Below are positions 9,474 to 17,912 of a DNA stretch of 52,058 bases, piece after piece. The notes beneath the pieces were generated by a model that searched no databases, was not told the origin of the DNA, and worked only from the letters and a program-made list of their open reading frames with translations. Position 1 is the first letter of the stretch; the number at the start of each line of letters is the position of its first letter. This stretch comes from Planctomycetota bacterium (GTDB taxonomy: Bacteria; Planctomycetota; Planctomycetia; Pirellulales; UBA7805), in NCBI GenBank assembly GCA_003389215.1, contig QQVP01000120.1, positions 1-52,058 on the forward strand. Direction: 5' to 3'. The translations under genes were made by a program, and so were the position numbers.

Positions 9474-10469
9474 ATGCACTATCGATTTGTGATTTCCCTC
9501 GTTAGTCTGCTCGCCGCGGTAAGCACCTCGCAGGGCCCGTCGGCCTTTGCCCAGACGGATGAGCGAGCGGAAGCGACGACCAGTTCGGTCAGCTACTTGG
9601 CGGCGTCCTGCGAAGACGACTGCTGCGACGAGTGCGATTCCTGCTGCGACGTCTGCTGCGAGAAACTCCTGGGCTTCATCCGGCCCAGTGCCCCCGGCTT
9701 CGAAGACTTCATCAGCCCGATGACGAATCCGCTCTACTTCGAAGATCCTCGCAATCTGACCGAACTGCGGCTCATCTTCGCGGAACACGACGTGCCGGCG
9801 GGCGTGCTCAACGGCGGCAACGTGCAGTATCTGGCGTTGCACATTCGGGCGGCGCTCACCGAGCGGTTGTCCTTCATCGCCACCAAGGACGGCTTCCTCT
9901 GGGGGCAACCCAACGTCGCCCAGGACGGCTGGTCCGACGTCAACGGCGGTTTGAAGTACACGCTCTACAGCGACGTCTGTCGGCAGGAGATCGTTTCGGC
10001 GGGCCTCACCTATGAGATGCCGGTCGGTTCGACCCGGGCCCTGCAGGGCAATGGAGACGGCGACATTCACGCCTTCCTCAGCGCCGGCAAGCTGCTCGGC
10101 TGCAACGTTCACTGGATCACCAGCCTCGGCTATCGCATGGCCCTCGACGACGACGAAGGCACCGACATGGCCTACTGGTCGAACCACTGGGACTATCAGC
10201 TGACCGACTGCTGGTATCCCTTCGCCGAAGTGAACTGGTACAACTGGACCAGCAGCGGTACCGGAGCCCTCATCGGCATCGAAGGTGGCGACATCTACAA
10301 CCTTGGCTCGCAGGGCGTCACGGGTAACGATATCGTGACCGGAGCACTCGGCATCAAGTACAAGCCGAGCGATTGCCGCGAGATCGGCATCGTCTACGAA
10401 GAGCCGCTCACCGATCGCCGCGACATTCTCGAATCGCGGCTCACGATCGACTACATCCTGCGATACTAG
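9474..10469 (+). CDS. Outer-membrane beta-barrel (porin/transporter-like) with Cys-rich head
   Basis: A 331-aa exported protein. The signal peptide is MHYRFVISLVSLLAAVS to about AFAQ (residue 25). A remarkable Cys-rich block follows (CEDDCCDECDSCCDVCCEK, nine Cys in 19 residues, about residues 44-62). The rest is alternating beta-strand sequence ending in an aromatic-terminated strand (LESRLTIDYILRY), as in outer-membrane barrels. Start ATG 9474 gives a normal signal peptide, and the frame upstream does not. The function is probably a pore or structural envelope protein. The Cys block may form disulfides that anchor it to an envelope layer, which is inference. A strong terminator follows at 10496. 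Confidence 0.78.
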   Translation: MHYRFVISLVSLLAAVSTSQGPSAFAQTDERAEATTSSVSYLAASCEDDCCDECDSCCDVCCEKLLGFIRPSAPGFEDFISPMTNPLYFEDPRNLTELRLIFAEHDVPAGVLNGGNVQYLALHIRAALTERLSFIATKDGFLWGQPNVAQDGWSDVNGGLKYTLYSDVCRQEIVSAGLTYEMPVGSTRALQGNGDGDIHAFLSAGKLLGCNVHWITSLGYRMALDDDEGTDMAYWSNHWDYQLTDCWYPFAEVNWYNWTSSGTGALIGIEGGDIYNLGSQGVTGNDIVTGALGIKYKPSDCREIGIVYEEPLTDRRDILESRLTIDYILRY

Positions 10470-10495
10470 TCAATTCGGGCGTCAATCGGGCGAAC

Positions 10496-10540
10496 ACTTC
10501 GACCTGCGTGCATTACGCGCGCAGGTCGAAGTTTATTTTC
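10496..10540 (+). terminator. Intrinsic terminator overlapping the end of the convergent gene
   Basis: Perfect 13-bp arms, acttcgacctgcg (10496-10508) and cgcaggtcgaagt (10520-10532), surround an 11-nt loop and are followed by ttattttc. This is a terminator for the barrel gene on the plus strand. The loop contains the stop codon (10513-10515) of the convergent enolase-superfamily gene, and the right arm encodes its last residues. Confidence 0.85.
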
Positions 10541-11742
10541 ACATCGTCGGCGAACTTCGCCTCGTCAATCGCCAGCCCCAAGCCGGGCCGATCGGGCACC
10601 GTCGCATAGCCGTCGCGACGCGTGTAGCCATCGGCCCGCAGCACGTCGGTCTTCAAGGGATCGTGCTCGGCCATATAGAAGTTGTCGATCGCCCGGCCGA
10701 CGTGCAGCTGCATGTAGTAACCCAGCAGCGAACCCCAGTTGTGCGGCGCGACGAGGATCCCCGGCTTCTCCGCCGCCAAGGCGGCCTCGGCCAGGATCAA
10801 CTCGAAGCCGAAGTGCTTCATGTCGCCCTGCAAGACATCAAGGGCCGCGGCCTCGACAAACAGGCGAAAGGCCTCGGGCGCCCGCTGACTTTCGCCGTCG
10901 GCGACCTTGGTCTGCCAACCCTGTTCGGCGATGAAGGCCTTCATCGCCAGGCAATCCTCGACCGTCTCGGGGAACATCTCCTCGACAAAGGCGATCTTCA
11001 GTGGACCGGCGGCGGACAGAAATCGCCGGGCACCCGCGAGATCGTACCCGTTGTTGGCATCGACCCCGATCGCAAAGTCCTGGCCCGCGTGTGCTCGGAT
11101 CAGCTGCACGACTTCGATGTCGCGGGCGTCCCCTGCCGCCCGCTCCATCCAGCGCTTGCCGCGACCGATCTTCACCTTGACCGCGCGGTGGCCGTCCGCG
11201 CGGGCCGCGTCGATTTCGCGTCGCAGCTGATCGCGCCAGTTGTCCGCACGCTGCGGCAACAGATCCATGAAGTAGATCGAGCCGTCGTAAACCGGCACCC
11301 GCTCGCCGCCGGCGCCGCCGAGCAGTTCGTAGACCGGTTTCTCCAAGAGCCGGCCGGCCAGATCCCAGAGCGCCGTCGAACGCCGGCCCAGTGGCGAGTT
11401 CATCCGCCGCTCGTCGCGGGCAAAGAAGCTCAGCGCCGGTCGGCCCAGCAGCTGGGCGACTTGCTCTTCGCCGGCGCGGCAGGGCCCTAGGGCCTCGACG
11501 CCGCTGCTGGTGGAGATGCGGATCATGCGATCCATCGAGCGGTCGCCGTGCACGTCGAGCCGCGAGTTGCGTCCCACCAGCTTGTCGCGCCGCGTCAACA
11601 GGTCGAAGCCGACGACGCGGGTGATCTTCACATCGGCAAAGTCGTCGGCCGCCGCGGCGATGCGTGCGAACGGATCGAGCGCGCCGCCGATCGCCGCGCC
11701 CGTGGCCGCGAGCGAACTGGCGAGGAAGTCGCGGCGCTTCAT
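10513..11742 (-). CDS. Tat-exported enolase-superfamily enzyme (mandelate racemase/muconate-lactonizing type)
   Basis: A 409-aa protein. It starts with a twin-Arg signal (MKRRDFLASSLAATGAAIGG), so export of a folded, metal-loaded enzyme is expected. The capping domain is followed by a TIM-barrel with the family marks: KxK in HRAVKVKIGRG, metal ligands in AIGVDANNGYD and AFVEEMFPE, then KVADGES, and a C-terminal His segment APHNWGS. Such enzymes abstract an alpha-proton from a Mg-bound carboxylate (racemases, sugar-acid dehydratases, lactonising enzymes). The substrate is unknown. The start at 11742 is chosen for the Tat motif. Its 3' end lies inside the terminator of the convergent barrel gene. 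Confidence 0.87.
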   Translation of the reverse strand: MKRRDFLASSLAATGAAIGGALDPFARIAAAADDFADVKITRVVGFDLLTRRDKLVGRNSRLDVHGDRSMDRMIRISTSSGVEALGPCRAGEEQVAQLLGRPALSFFARDERRMNSPLGRRSTALWDLAGRLLEKPVYELLGGAGGERVPVYDGSIYFMDLLPQRADNWRDQLRREIDAARADGHRAVKVKIGRGKRWMERAAGDARDIEVVQLIRAHAGQDFAIGVDANNGYDLAGARRFLSAAGPLKIAFVEEMFPETVEDCLAMKAFIAEQGWQTKVADGESQRAPEAFRLFVEAAALDVLQGDMKHFGFELILAEAALAAEKPGILVAPHNWGSLLGYYMQLHVGRAIDNFYMAEHDPLKTDVLRADGYTRRDGYATVPDRPGLGLAIDEAKFADDVKINFDLRA

Positions 11743-11791
11743 GAAGAGACTCCGGCGATGGTTATCGGCGAACAAGCAGACAAGATCAGGA

Positions 11792-13279
11792 TCATTCCGG
11801 ATCGGGGCGACGGCTGTTCTCGCCGACGTGGCCGGTCAGATTGTCGCCGATATCGAGCCGCGCCCGATCGGCCAAACCCCGCAGCCGCGCCACCACGTGC
11901 GGATACTCTGCCGCCACGTTCGTCGTCTCGCCGATGTCGCGCTCCAGATTGTAAAGCGAAAGCTCGATCATCTTGTTCTTGTTCACGCCGTGCGAGCCGT
12001 CGTGACCCGGTTTGACGATCGTGAAATAGAGATGACGAAAGTGCAGCTTCCACGGCCCGCTGCGAATCGCCTCCAGGTCGCGGTTCTTGTAGTAGCAGAA
12101 GTACTCGTGCGGCGACTCCGGCGGTTCTGCGCTGGTCATCAGCGGCAGGATGTTCTTGCCGTCGAGCCGATGCTCGGGGAGTTGGCCGTCGATGATCGCC
12201 GCCACCGTAGGCACGAGGTCGATCGTGCTGGCAGTCACGTTGCACTCGCTATCGGCGGGAATGCGGGCCGGCCACCGCATAATGCAGGGCACCCGCATAC
12301 CACCCTCGAACGTCGTTCCTTTGCCCTCGCGGAGCGGCGTGGCCTTGCCGGCGTGATTGCCGAACGAGAGCCAAGGTCCGTTGTCGGTGGTAAAGATGAC
12401 GAGCGTGTTCTCATCGATGTTGTTCTTCTTCAGGGCGTCCAGGATCTGGCCTACCGACCAGTCGATCTCCTCGATCACGTCGCCGTAGCGAGTCTCGGCC
12501 CCGAGCGTAAACTCTTCGGCGGTGAAGAGCGGGGTGTGGGGCATCGTGTGGGGCAGGTACAGCAGGAACGGCCGCTCCGCGTTCTCGTCGATGAAGCGGA
12601 CCGCCTCTTCCGTATAGCGCCGCGTCAGCGTCGCCTGATTGGCCGGATACTCGACTACCTCGTTGTTCCGCACCAGCGGGACCCAGTCGTGGCGCGGCTT
12701 CTCCCAGCGGATTTGATGTCGGGTCATCCCGTTGCGCAGCACGACGCCTTCGGCCAGCCGCGTTTTCGGGTCGATCGTCATGTCGTTGCTGTAGGGAATA
12801 CCCAGGTAGCGATCGAACCCGTGCTGCGTGGGCAGGAATTTTTCCTGATGGCCCAGGTGCCATTTGCCAACGCAGGCCGTGGCGTAGCCCTTCTGTTTGA
12901 CCAGTTCGGCGAGCGTCATTTCGCCCGCGGCGAGTCCCACCTTGGAACCGGGGAAGAGCACCAGCGGGAAATGCAGCCGCGCGTAGTAGGAACCGGTCAT
13001 CAGCGAGACCCGCGAGCCGCTGCAGGCCGGGGCGGCGGAATAGAAGCTGGTAAAGCGACGTCCTTCCTTGGCCATCTGATCGAGATGCGGGGTGCGATAG
13101 CCCTCGGCCCCGAAACAGCCGACGTCGGCATAGCCCTGATCGTCCGTAAAGATGACAACGATATTGGGCAGCGAATCGTCGTCGGCGGCGGCACGTTGGG
13201 CGGCCGCGGACAGATTCACCAAGAGCAGCCAGGTGAGAGCGATGACGAACAGTGGCGTGCGCGCACGGATGCGGTTCAT
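11792..13279 (-). CDS. Secreted sulfatase (alkaline phosphatase superfamily)
   Basis: A 495-aa type I sulfatase with a signal peptide (residues 1-27). The metal site IVVIFTDDQGYADVGCFG (D46, D47) and the activation loop ACSGSRVSLMTG (C86) are present. Further marks are CVGKWHLGHQEKFLPTQHGF and VIFTTDNGPW. C86 would need oxidation to formylglycine. The usual motif is CxPxR, and here it is C-S-G-S-R, with Gly where Pro or Ala is expected, so activation is uncertain. Such enzymes remove sulfate esters from polysaccharides in the periplasm. The enolase-superfamily gene follows 49 nt downstream on the same strand and may work on the same substrate. Confidence 0.9.
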   Translation of the reverse strand: MNRIRARTPLFVIALTWLLLVNLSAAAQRAAADDDSLPNIVVIFTDDQGYADVGCFGAEGYRTPHLDQMAKEGRRFTSFYSAAPACSGSRVSLMTGSYYARLHFPLVLFPGSKVGLAAGEMTLAELVKQKGYATACVGKWHLGHQEKFLPTQHGFDRYLGIPYSNDMTIDPKTRLAEGVVLRNGMTRHQIRWEKPRHDWVPLVRNNEVVEYPANQATLTRRYTEEAVRFIDENAERPFLLYLPHTMPHTPLFTAEEFTLGAETRYGDVIEEIDWSVGQILDALKKNNIDENTLVIFTTDNGPWLSFGNHAGKATPLREGKGTTFEGGMRVPCIMRWPARIPADSECNVTASTIDLVPTVAAIIDGQLPEHRLDGKNILPLMTSAEPPESPHEYFCYYKNRDLEAIRSGPWKLHFRHLYFTIVKPGHDGSHGVNKNKMIELSLYNLERDIGETTNVAAEYPHVVARLRGLADRARLDIGDNLTGHVGENSRRPDPE

Positions 13280-13421
13280 GGAGAGTTCCTCAGGGCGTCG
13301 CGATTCTGCAATTCTTGGGAAAGCGGTCGGGGCTTCGCGGGAGCCCGGCTCACGACAATCTTCGCTTGCCCCACAGTATCGTGGCCGGCGCGGCGCGGGT
13401 CAAATCGGACGAGCCGCGGCG

Positions 13422-13835
13422 GTGCCTTCGCTAGAGAACGTCCGCTTCGTAGCCCACGACCTTACCGATCTGGCGGAGTCGGCGGCCTACGACCTGGTGA
13501 CCGCCTTCGACATCGTCCACGATCAGCAGAATCCGGCCGCGGTGCTCGCGGCGATCTACACCGCCCTCCGGCCGGGCGGCAACTTCCTGATGCAGGATAT
13601 CCGCGCTTCGAGCCACGTGCATGAGAATCTCGAACATCCGTTAGGACCGTTGCTGTACACCATCTCGACGATGCACTGCATGACGGTTTCGCTGGCCCAG
13701 GACGGGGACGGCCTGGGCGCCGTGCGGGGAGAGGAGCTGGCCGTCGAGATGCGCGAAGATGCCGCTTTTGACGACGTTCGCGTCGAGACCCTCAAGCACG
13801 ACATCCTCAACAACTACTGCGTGATGACGAAGTAG
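13422..13835 (+). pseudogene. C-terminal fragment of a SAM-dependent methyltransferase
   Basis: About 137 codons match the second half of a class I methyltransferase of the type fused to a winged-helix N-terminus (around 350 aa complete). YDLVTAFDIVHDQ, TALRPGGNFLMQDI and SSHVHENLEHPLGP are clear, then ISTMHCMTVSLAQDG. The SAM-binding GxGxG motif and everything before ENVRFVAHD are absent. The position that is normally aromatic in GAMWG reads GAVRG. Upstream the frame runs into unrelated sequence next to the divergent sulfatase start. A hairpin-like G/C block with a T6 run (13840-13874) follows and may be its old terminator. I consider it a remnant and not a working gene. Confidence 0.75.
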
Positions 13836-14361
13836 CGCCCGGCCGCCCACGGGCTCCGTTCGGGGGCATTTTTTGCAGCGAGCGCCGCGGGGGCCCTCTG
13901 CCGGAAGCCCACAAAACCGGTCCTTTCTCGAAGCTTTAACAGGTCCGCGATCTGGCCGCCGTACCAGAATCGGCAGAGCCACTACGACCCGCCGCCCGTG
14001 TCGGCGGTTCGTCGCGTACGATCGGCGACGCCCGAACCATCGCTACGCCTTGCCGCACAGCGCCGGGCGATACACGGGGCACGATCGACCCCCGCTCAGG
14101 GGCCCACAACGACGGCTTGTTCGCGTTGTGCGCGTTTCGCCGCGATTGGAATCGGCACATTCGAGCGAACTGGCTCCAGGCATCGCGATTACTGAGAACG
14201 AACCATCAGCGAAACTGGCGTCTGCGGTCGAAATATTTTCAAGCTGTTGTAAGAACGACTCTTTCCGCCGCACTCGATCGAAAGTCGCGGACGATGTCCA
14301 GACTGGGGAGTCGCGGATCATTCGTGGCCGTCTTCAGGAATAGATGTGAAGGAGTATGGTT
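13836..14361. other. Gene-free stretch before the BBP7-type gene
   Basis: 526 nt with no convincing gene in any frame. It begins with a possible old terminator (T6 at 13869) and ends with the GAAGGAG ribosome site (14348-14354) of the next gene. The last 150 nt have lower GC than the surroundings and are the likely promoter region. Confidence 0.5.
14348..14354 (+). promoter_or_regulatory. Ribosome binding site that decides the start of the BBP7-type gene
   Basis: gaaggag ends one base before an ATG (14356) but 7 nt before an in-frame GTG (14362). The spacing favours GTG as the real start codon. Confidence 0.6.
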
Positions 14362-15765
14362 GTGAGACACTTACAGAACATTTCGCTTTTGCGGGGACGA
14401 CGCGTCACCGGTGGACAGGTCTTGATCGCCTGCGCCACGACGTGCCTCGTCTGGCTGAGTGCCTCGGCCGCGGAGGCGCAGTACGGACCGAACTATTCGG
14501 CTCCGGCGCCACGCTATGCCGGTCACTATGGAATTCAGAATGGCGGCGGCTACGCGCGGCCGGTCGTTCAGAATGCGGAGAGCTCGTCCCCCTTGTTCCC
14601 AAGGCAGAGCTCGTACAGCAACTCGTACTTCGCTCCCGAGGAGACCGTCGATCCGCCGCCCGCGCCGGGTCACCATGACGACAACGGTGGGGACGTGGCC
14701 GAGAAGATTTGGTCGGACAGCTGCTCCGACGGGGGTTGCGGCGACAGTTGCTGGGGTGGCTGCGATCTGGGTTGCGGCCATAATCCCTGCGGCTGCCACG
14801 GCTGGTACGCCGAGGCCTATGGCCTGATCATGACGCGGAACCACGCCAATCGGGTGTGGACCTCGTTCGAGTCGGGCAACAATCCCAACCAGCTCACCCA
14901 CACCCAAGACGCCGACGTCGACTGGGTCGGGGGCTGGGAAGTGGCCATCGGCCGCTGCCTGCCGTGTTACTGCGGTTGGGCTCTGGAAGCTCGCTACTGG
15001 CAGCTCGAGGAGTTCAACGGCTTCGTGAGCACGACGTTTCCGGGCGGTAGCGTGAGCACGCCGCTGGACGTGGCCGGCATCGAATTCGGGGCGACGGGGG
15101 CCGGGACCTGGTTCGACGGTGCCGACGAGCATCGCTTGTCGCGTCGCAACCAGATCTCCAACTTCGAGGTGAATCTGGTGAACCACAATGCCTGCCACAA
15201 CTGCGGTCCCTGGAGCGTGGGAGGAATCGTCGGTTTCCGTTACTTCCGCTTCGACGAGGACCTCACCTTTGCGACGCTGCAGAGCGGCGGTTCGTGGAAC
15301 GTGCCGACCGACACGGCCTTCATGGTCGACAACATCGAAAACGAGCTGTTCGGCTTCCAGGTGGGGGCCAACGTGCGACGCCAGATGCGTCACAATCTGG
15401 CCTTCACGTTCACCCCGAAGGTCGGTATCTTCGCCAACCACATCGAGAATCGCTTCGATGTCTTCCGCGGAGACGGCCTGCGAGCCACGCCGACCGCGGC
15501 CAGCGGTGCCGTCGGAACCTATCCGGTGAACGGCTCGGCCGACACGATTTCCTTCATGCTGGAAGCGAACGTCGGTCTGGCCTGGCAGTTCCATCCCCGT
15601 TGGGAAGCGACGGTCGGCTACCGTGTCGTCGCGCTCACCGGGATCGGTCTGGCCGATCACCAGATTCCGCCGTTCATCGTCGACTTCCCCGAGCTGGAAG
15701 ACGTCGATATCAACGGCGATCTGATCCTGCACGGTGGATACGCCGGCCTGACCTACCGCTTCTAA
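14362..15765 (+). CDS. BBP7-type outer-membrane beta-barrel protein
   Basis: 467 aa from GTG 14362 (469 from ATG 14356). A long signal peptide ends near SASAAEAQ. A Gly/Tyr/Pro-rich stretch follows, then a Cys/Gly-rich block (CSDGGCGDSCWGGCDLGCGH, then NPCGC, about residues 116-140). The barrel follows: GWYAEAYGLIMTRNHANRVW, WVGGWEVAIGRCLPCYCGW, IVGFRYFRFDEDLTF, and a last strand LILHGGYAGLTYRF ending in Phe. WxxAxYLxM-like openings with paired Gly-rich strands are typical of the BBP7 family, which is largely planctomycetal. It presumably sits in the outer membrane. Its specific role is unknown. A strong terminator follows at 15801. Confidence 0.85.
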   Translation: MRHLQNISLLRGRRVTGGQVLIACATTCLVWLSASAAEAQYGPNYSAPAPRYAGHYGIQNGGGYARPVVQNAESSSPLFPRQSSYSNSYFAPEETVDPPPAPGHHDDNGGDVAEKIWSDSCSDGGCGDSCWGGCDLGCGHNPCGCHGWYAEAYGLIMTRNHANRVWTSFESGNNPNQLTHTQDADVDWVGGWEVAIGRCLPCYCGWALEARYWQLEEFNGFVSTTFPGGSVSTPLDVAGIEFGATGAGTWFDGADEHRLSRRNQISNFEVNLVNHNACHNCGPWSVGGIVGFRYFRFDEDLTFATLQSGGSWNVPTDTAFMVDNIENELFGFQVGANVRRQMRHNLAFTFTPKVGIFANHIENRFDVFRGDGLRATPTAASGAVGTYPVNGSADTISFMLEANVGLAWQFHPRWEATVGYRVVALTGIGLADHQIPPFIVDFPELEDVDINGDLILHGGYAGLTYRF

Positions 15766-15800
15766 GCGGAACGGGCTGGATCAAGAGAAGATGACTCGCC

Positions 15801-15849
15801 CCGCCGCAGCGGTGCCCACTCTCGGGCGCCGCTCGCGGCGGTCTTTTTT
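15801..15849 (+). terminator. Intrinsic terminator of the BBP7-type gene
   Basis: A long GC-rich hairpin: ccgccgcagcggtgccc pairs with gggcgccgctcgcggcgg with one bulge and one mismatch. It is followed by tcttttttg. Confidence 0.85.
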
Positions 15850-15939
15850 GCGCACGTCAGATACGTCAGATTCTGTGCATTTTGGACGCCGCGCCACCGG
15901 CCCCGTTCGTCCCTCTTCATGCACCGCCCCCATCGCGAG

Positions 15940-16013
15940 CACGCCCGGTAGGATTCGAACCTACAACCCTCGGTTCCGAAGACCGATGCGCTATCCAATT
16001 GCGCCACGGGCGC
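15940..16013 (-). tRNA. tRNA-Arg (anticodon UCG)
   Basis: A 74-nt cloverleaf on the minus strand. The acceptor stem is gcgcccg/cgggcgt with discriminator G. The D-stem is gcgc/gcgc with loop aattggata. The anticodon stem tcggt/accga encloses loop cttcgga, giving anticodon TCG at 15979-15977. The T-arm is gtagg-ttcgaat-cctac. CCA is not encoded. It reads the CGA codon. Confidence 0.95.
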
Positions 16014-16180
16014 GTGTCGACCTGTCGTTTACAATACGTCTTTGGCGGCCCGCTTTCAACAGCGAGGCACAGGGCGCGGGCGGCCGCAGCCTTGACCGGC
16101 CGCTCCAGGCGGTGCTAAAAAGCAGGATCGCTCGCCGCTGCCGCTTTCCCGCTGTTGTTTCCCATCAGGGCGTCCCTCCG

Positions 16181-16858
16181 GTGCAGATTACGCTTCGAAT
16201 TCTGGACGGCGCCGATCAGGGCCGCGTGTTCGACGAGCTGACGCCGCCAGTGTCCATCGGTCGCGAAGAGGGCAACACGATTCAACTGAACGACGAACGG
16301 GTCAGTCGTTTCCACGTCAAGATTCAGGAAGATCAGGACAAGGTCATTCTGACCGACCTGGAAAGCACGAACGGCACCAAGGTCAACGGCGACGAAATCC
16401 GGCTGCGGATTCTGCGATTCGGCGACCTGATTGCCGTGGGCCGCACGATCATCCTCTACGGCAGCGAGGAGCAAATCGCCCAACGGCTGGCGGATCTCCG
16501 CAACAAGGACGCCGACGGCGTGACGCTCTCGCCCGAGGATGTCGAGAATCTGAGCAAGGCCGCCTCGCTCGACTTCGAACTCTCCTGGCACGAAGACTCC
16601 GACGTCCAGGCCACGCTGCACTCGCTGCAGACGCCGGAACTGCCCGAGGGACTCAGCCCGGGCCAGGCGGCGCAGCTCTCCGAATTGCTGGAGTACATGC
16701 ACCTGCGGCTGCGCGATTTACTGGAAACGGTCGAGTCCGACGACGCGACGGACACGGTCAAACTCGATCAACGGCAATGGCAGAACATTCTCGATCTGCA
16801 TGCCCGCATCGCGCTCTATTTGCGTCACATCTCCGATCCGCCTGAGAGCGAGACGTAG
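16181..16858 (+). CDS. FHA-domain protein
   Basis: 225 aa from GTG 16181, where the FHA domain begins directly (VQITLRILDGADQGRVF). The phosphothreonine-reading residues are all present: G27-R28 in SIGREEGN, S42-R43-x-H45 in VSRFHVKI, and T63-N64-G65 in STNGTKVNG. The C-terminal half (about 100-225) is acidic, helical and Leu-rich, with no domain that I recognise. FHA domains bind phosphothreonine peptides, so this is probably a readout partner of a Ser/Thr kinase, a large family in planctomycetes. No kinase is adjacent. The tRNA lies upstream on the opposite strand. Confidence 0.9.
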   Translation: MQITLRILDGADQGRVFDELTPPVSIGREEGNTIQLNDERVSRFHVKIQEDQDKVILTDLESTNGTKVNGDEIRLRILRFGDLIAVGRTIILYGSEEQIAQRLADLRNKDADGVTLSPEDVENLSKAASLDFELSWHEDSDVQATLHSLQTPELPEGLSPGQAAQLSELLEYMHLRLRDLLETVESDDATDTVKLDQRQWQNILDLHARIALYLRHISDPPESET

Positions 16859-17064
16859 ATGCCGTTGTGGTGTCTTGCGCGATCCTCGTTGCCCACGCGG
16901 AAGGCGAATCACGCCGGTCGTCGCGAGAGCCCATCGCCACGAGACAAGTCGAAATTGCCAGGGCCGTCGTGCCGCGTAGACAAGCGACGGTCGAGTGCTA
17001 AGAATTACGAAAATTCAAAGCCGTCTGCGTTTCGCACCGACACCGACGCATGGTCGTATCCCAC

Positions 17065-17096
17065 GTTCCGAAGTCCCCAGGTTCCGAAGTCCCGAA
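17065..17096. repeat. Tandem duplication, 16 nt x 2
   Basis: gttccgaagtcccc-ag and gttccgaagtcccgaa lie head to tail just upstream of the CPBP protease start. They favour the internal ATG at 17107 as the start. Confidence 0.75.
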
Positions 17097-17106
17097 GAAC
17101 AAGCCG

Positions 17107-17853
17107 ATGCCCGCAACCGCCGTCACCGAAAGCGCGAGACCGTCCGCCGCCCTGTTGGCCGTGGCGCTCGTCTTCGCACTCGTGTTTCCCTTCGTGATGA
17201 CCTATGCCTACTTCGTCTATCTGACCGACGCGCCGCGGCACCTTCAGCAAATCGTCTATTCCGGCGGCAAGCTCATTCAGTTCGCCTTTCCGCTGGTGTG
17301 GGTCTTTCTGGTCGCCCGCGAGAAGTTCTCGCCGAACCGCATTCGTTCCGAGGGACTGCTGTCGGGAATTGCCTTCGGCATTCTCGTGGCCGTGGGCATG
17401 TGGGCTCTGTACGGGCTGTGGCTGGGACCGTCCGACCTGATGGATCTGGCCCGCGAATCGGTACGCGGCAAAGTGCAAGGCTTCGGACTCGACACGCTGG
17501 GACGCTTCGCCGCAATGGGCACGTTCTACACGATCTTCCACTCGCTGCTGGAAGAGTATTACTGGCGCTGGTTCACCTATCGGCAGCTGCGCCGGCTGAC
17601 CCCGGTGGGCGTGGCCAACGTCGTCAGCAGTCTCGGCTTCACGGCGCACCACGTGATCCTGCTCGGCACGTTTTTCGGCTACGACAACCCGATCACCTGG
17701 ATCTTTTCCGCGGCGATCGCCGTGGGCGGAGCGGTGTGGGCCTGGATGTATGAACGTTATCAGTCCATCTATCCGGTCTGGCTCAGCCATGCCATTGTCG
17801 ACGCCGCGATCTTCTCAATCGGCTACGACATGGTGCTGGAGACGATCCGCTAA
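17107..17853 (+). CDS. CPBP family intramembrane metalloprotease
   Basis: A 248-aa polytopic membrane protein with about seven or eight hydrophobic segments. The three CPBP/Abi motifs are complete: E149-E150-x3-R154 in LLEEYYWRWF, F178-x3-H182 in GFTAHHVI, and H228-x3-D232 in WLSHAIVD. These residues form the zinc-type active site for cleavage inside the membrane, as in Rce1-type proteases. In bacteria the substrates are mostly unknown. A start at 17050 would add 19 residues encoded partly by a tandem duplication, so I prefer 17107. The DUF1598 gene is convergent and ends 59 nt away. Confidence 0.88.
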   Translation: MPATAVTESARPSAALLAVALVFALVFPFVMTYAYFVYLTDAPRHLQQIVYSGGKLIQFAFPLVWVFLVAREKFSPNRIRSEGLLSGIAFGILVAVGMWALYGLWLGPSDLMDLARESVRGKVQGFGLDTLGRFAAMGTFYTIFHSLLEEYYWRWFTYRQLRRLTPVGVANVVSSLGFTAHHVILLGTFFGYDNPITWIFSAAIAVGGAVWAWMYERYQSIYPVWLSHAIVDAAIFSIGYDMVLETIR

Positions 17854-17912
17854 CAGACGACGTCACGAGCCAGTCGGCCCATGGCAGACAGATCACCGTT
17901 GCGAGACAACGT

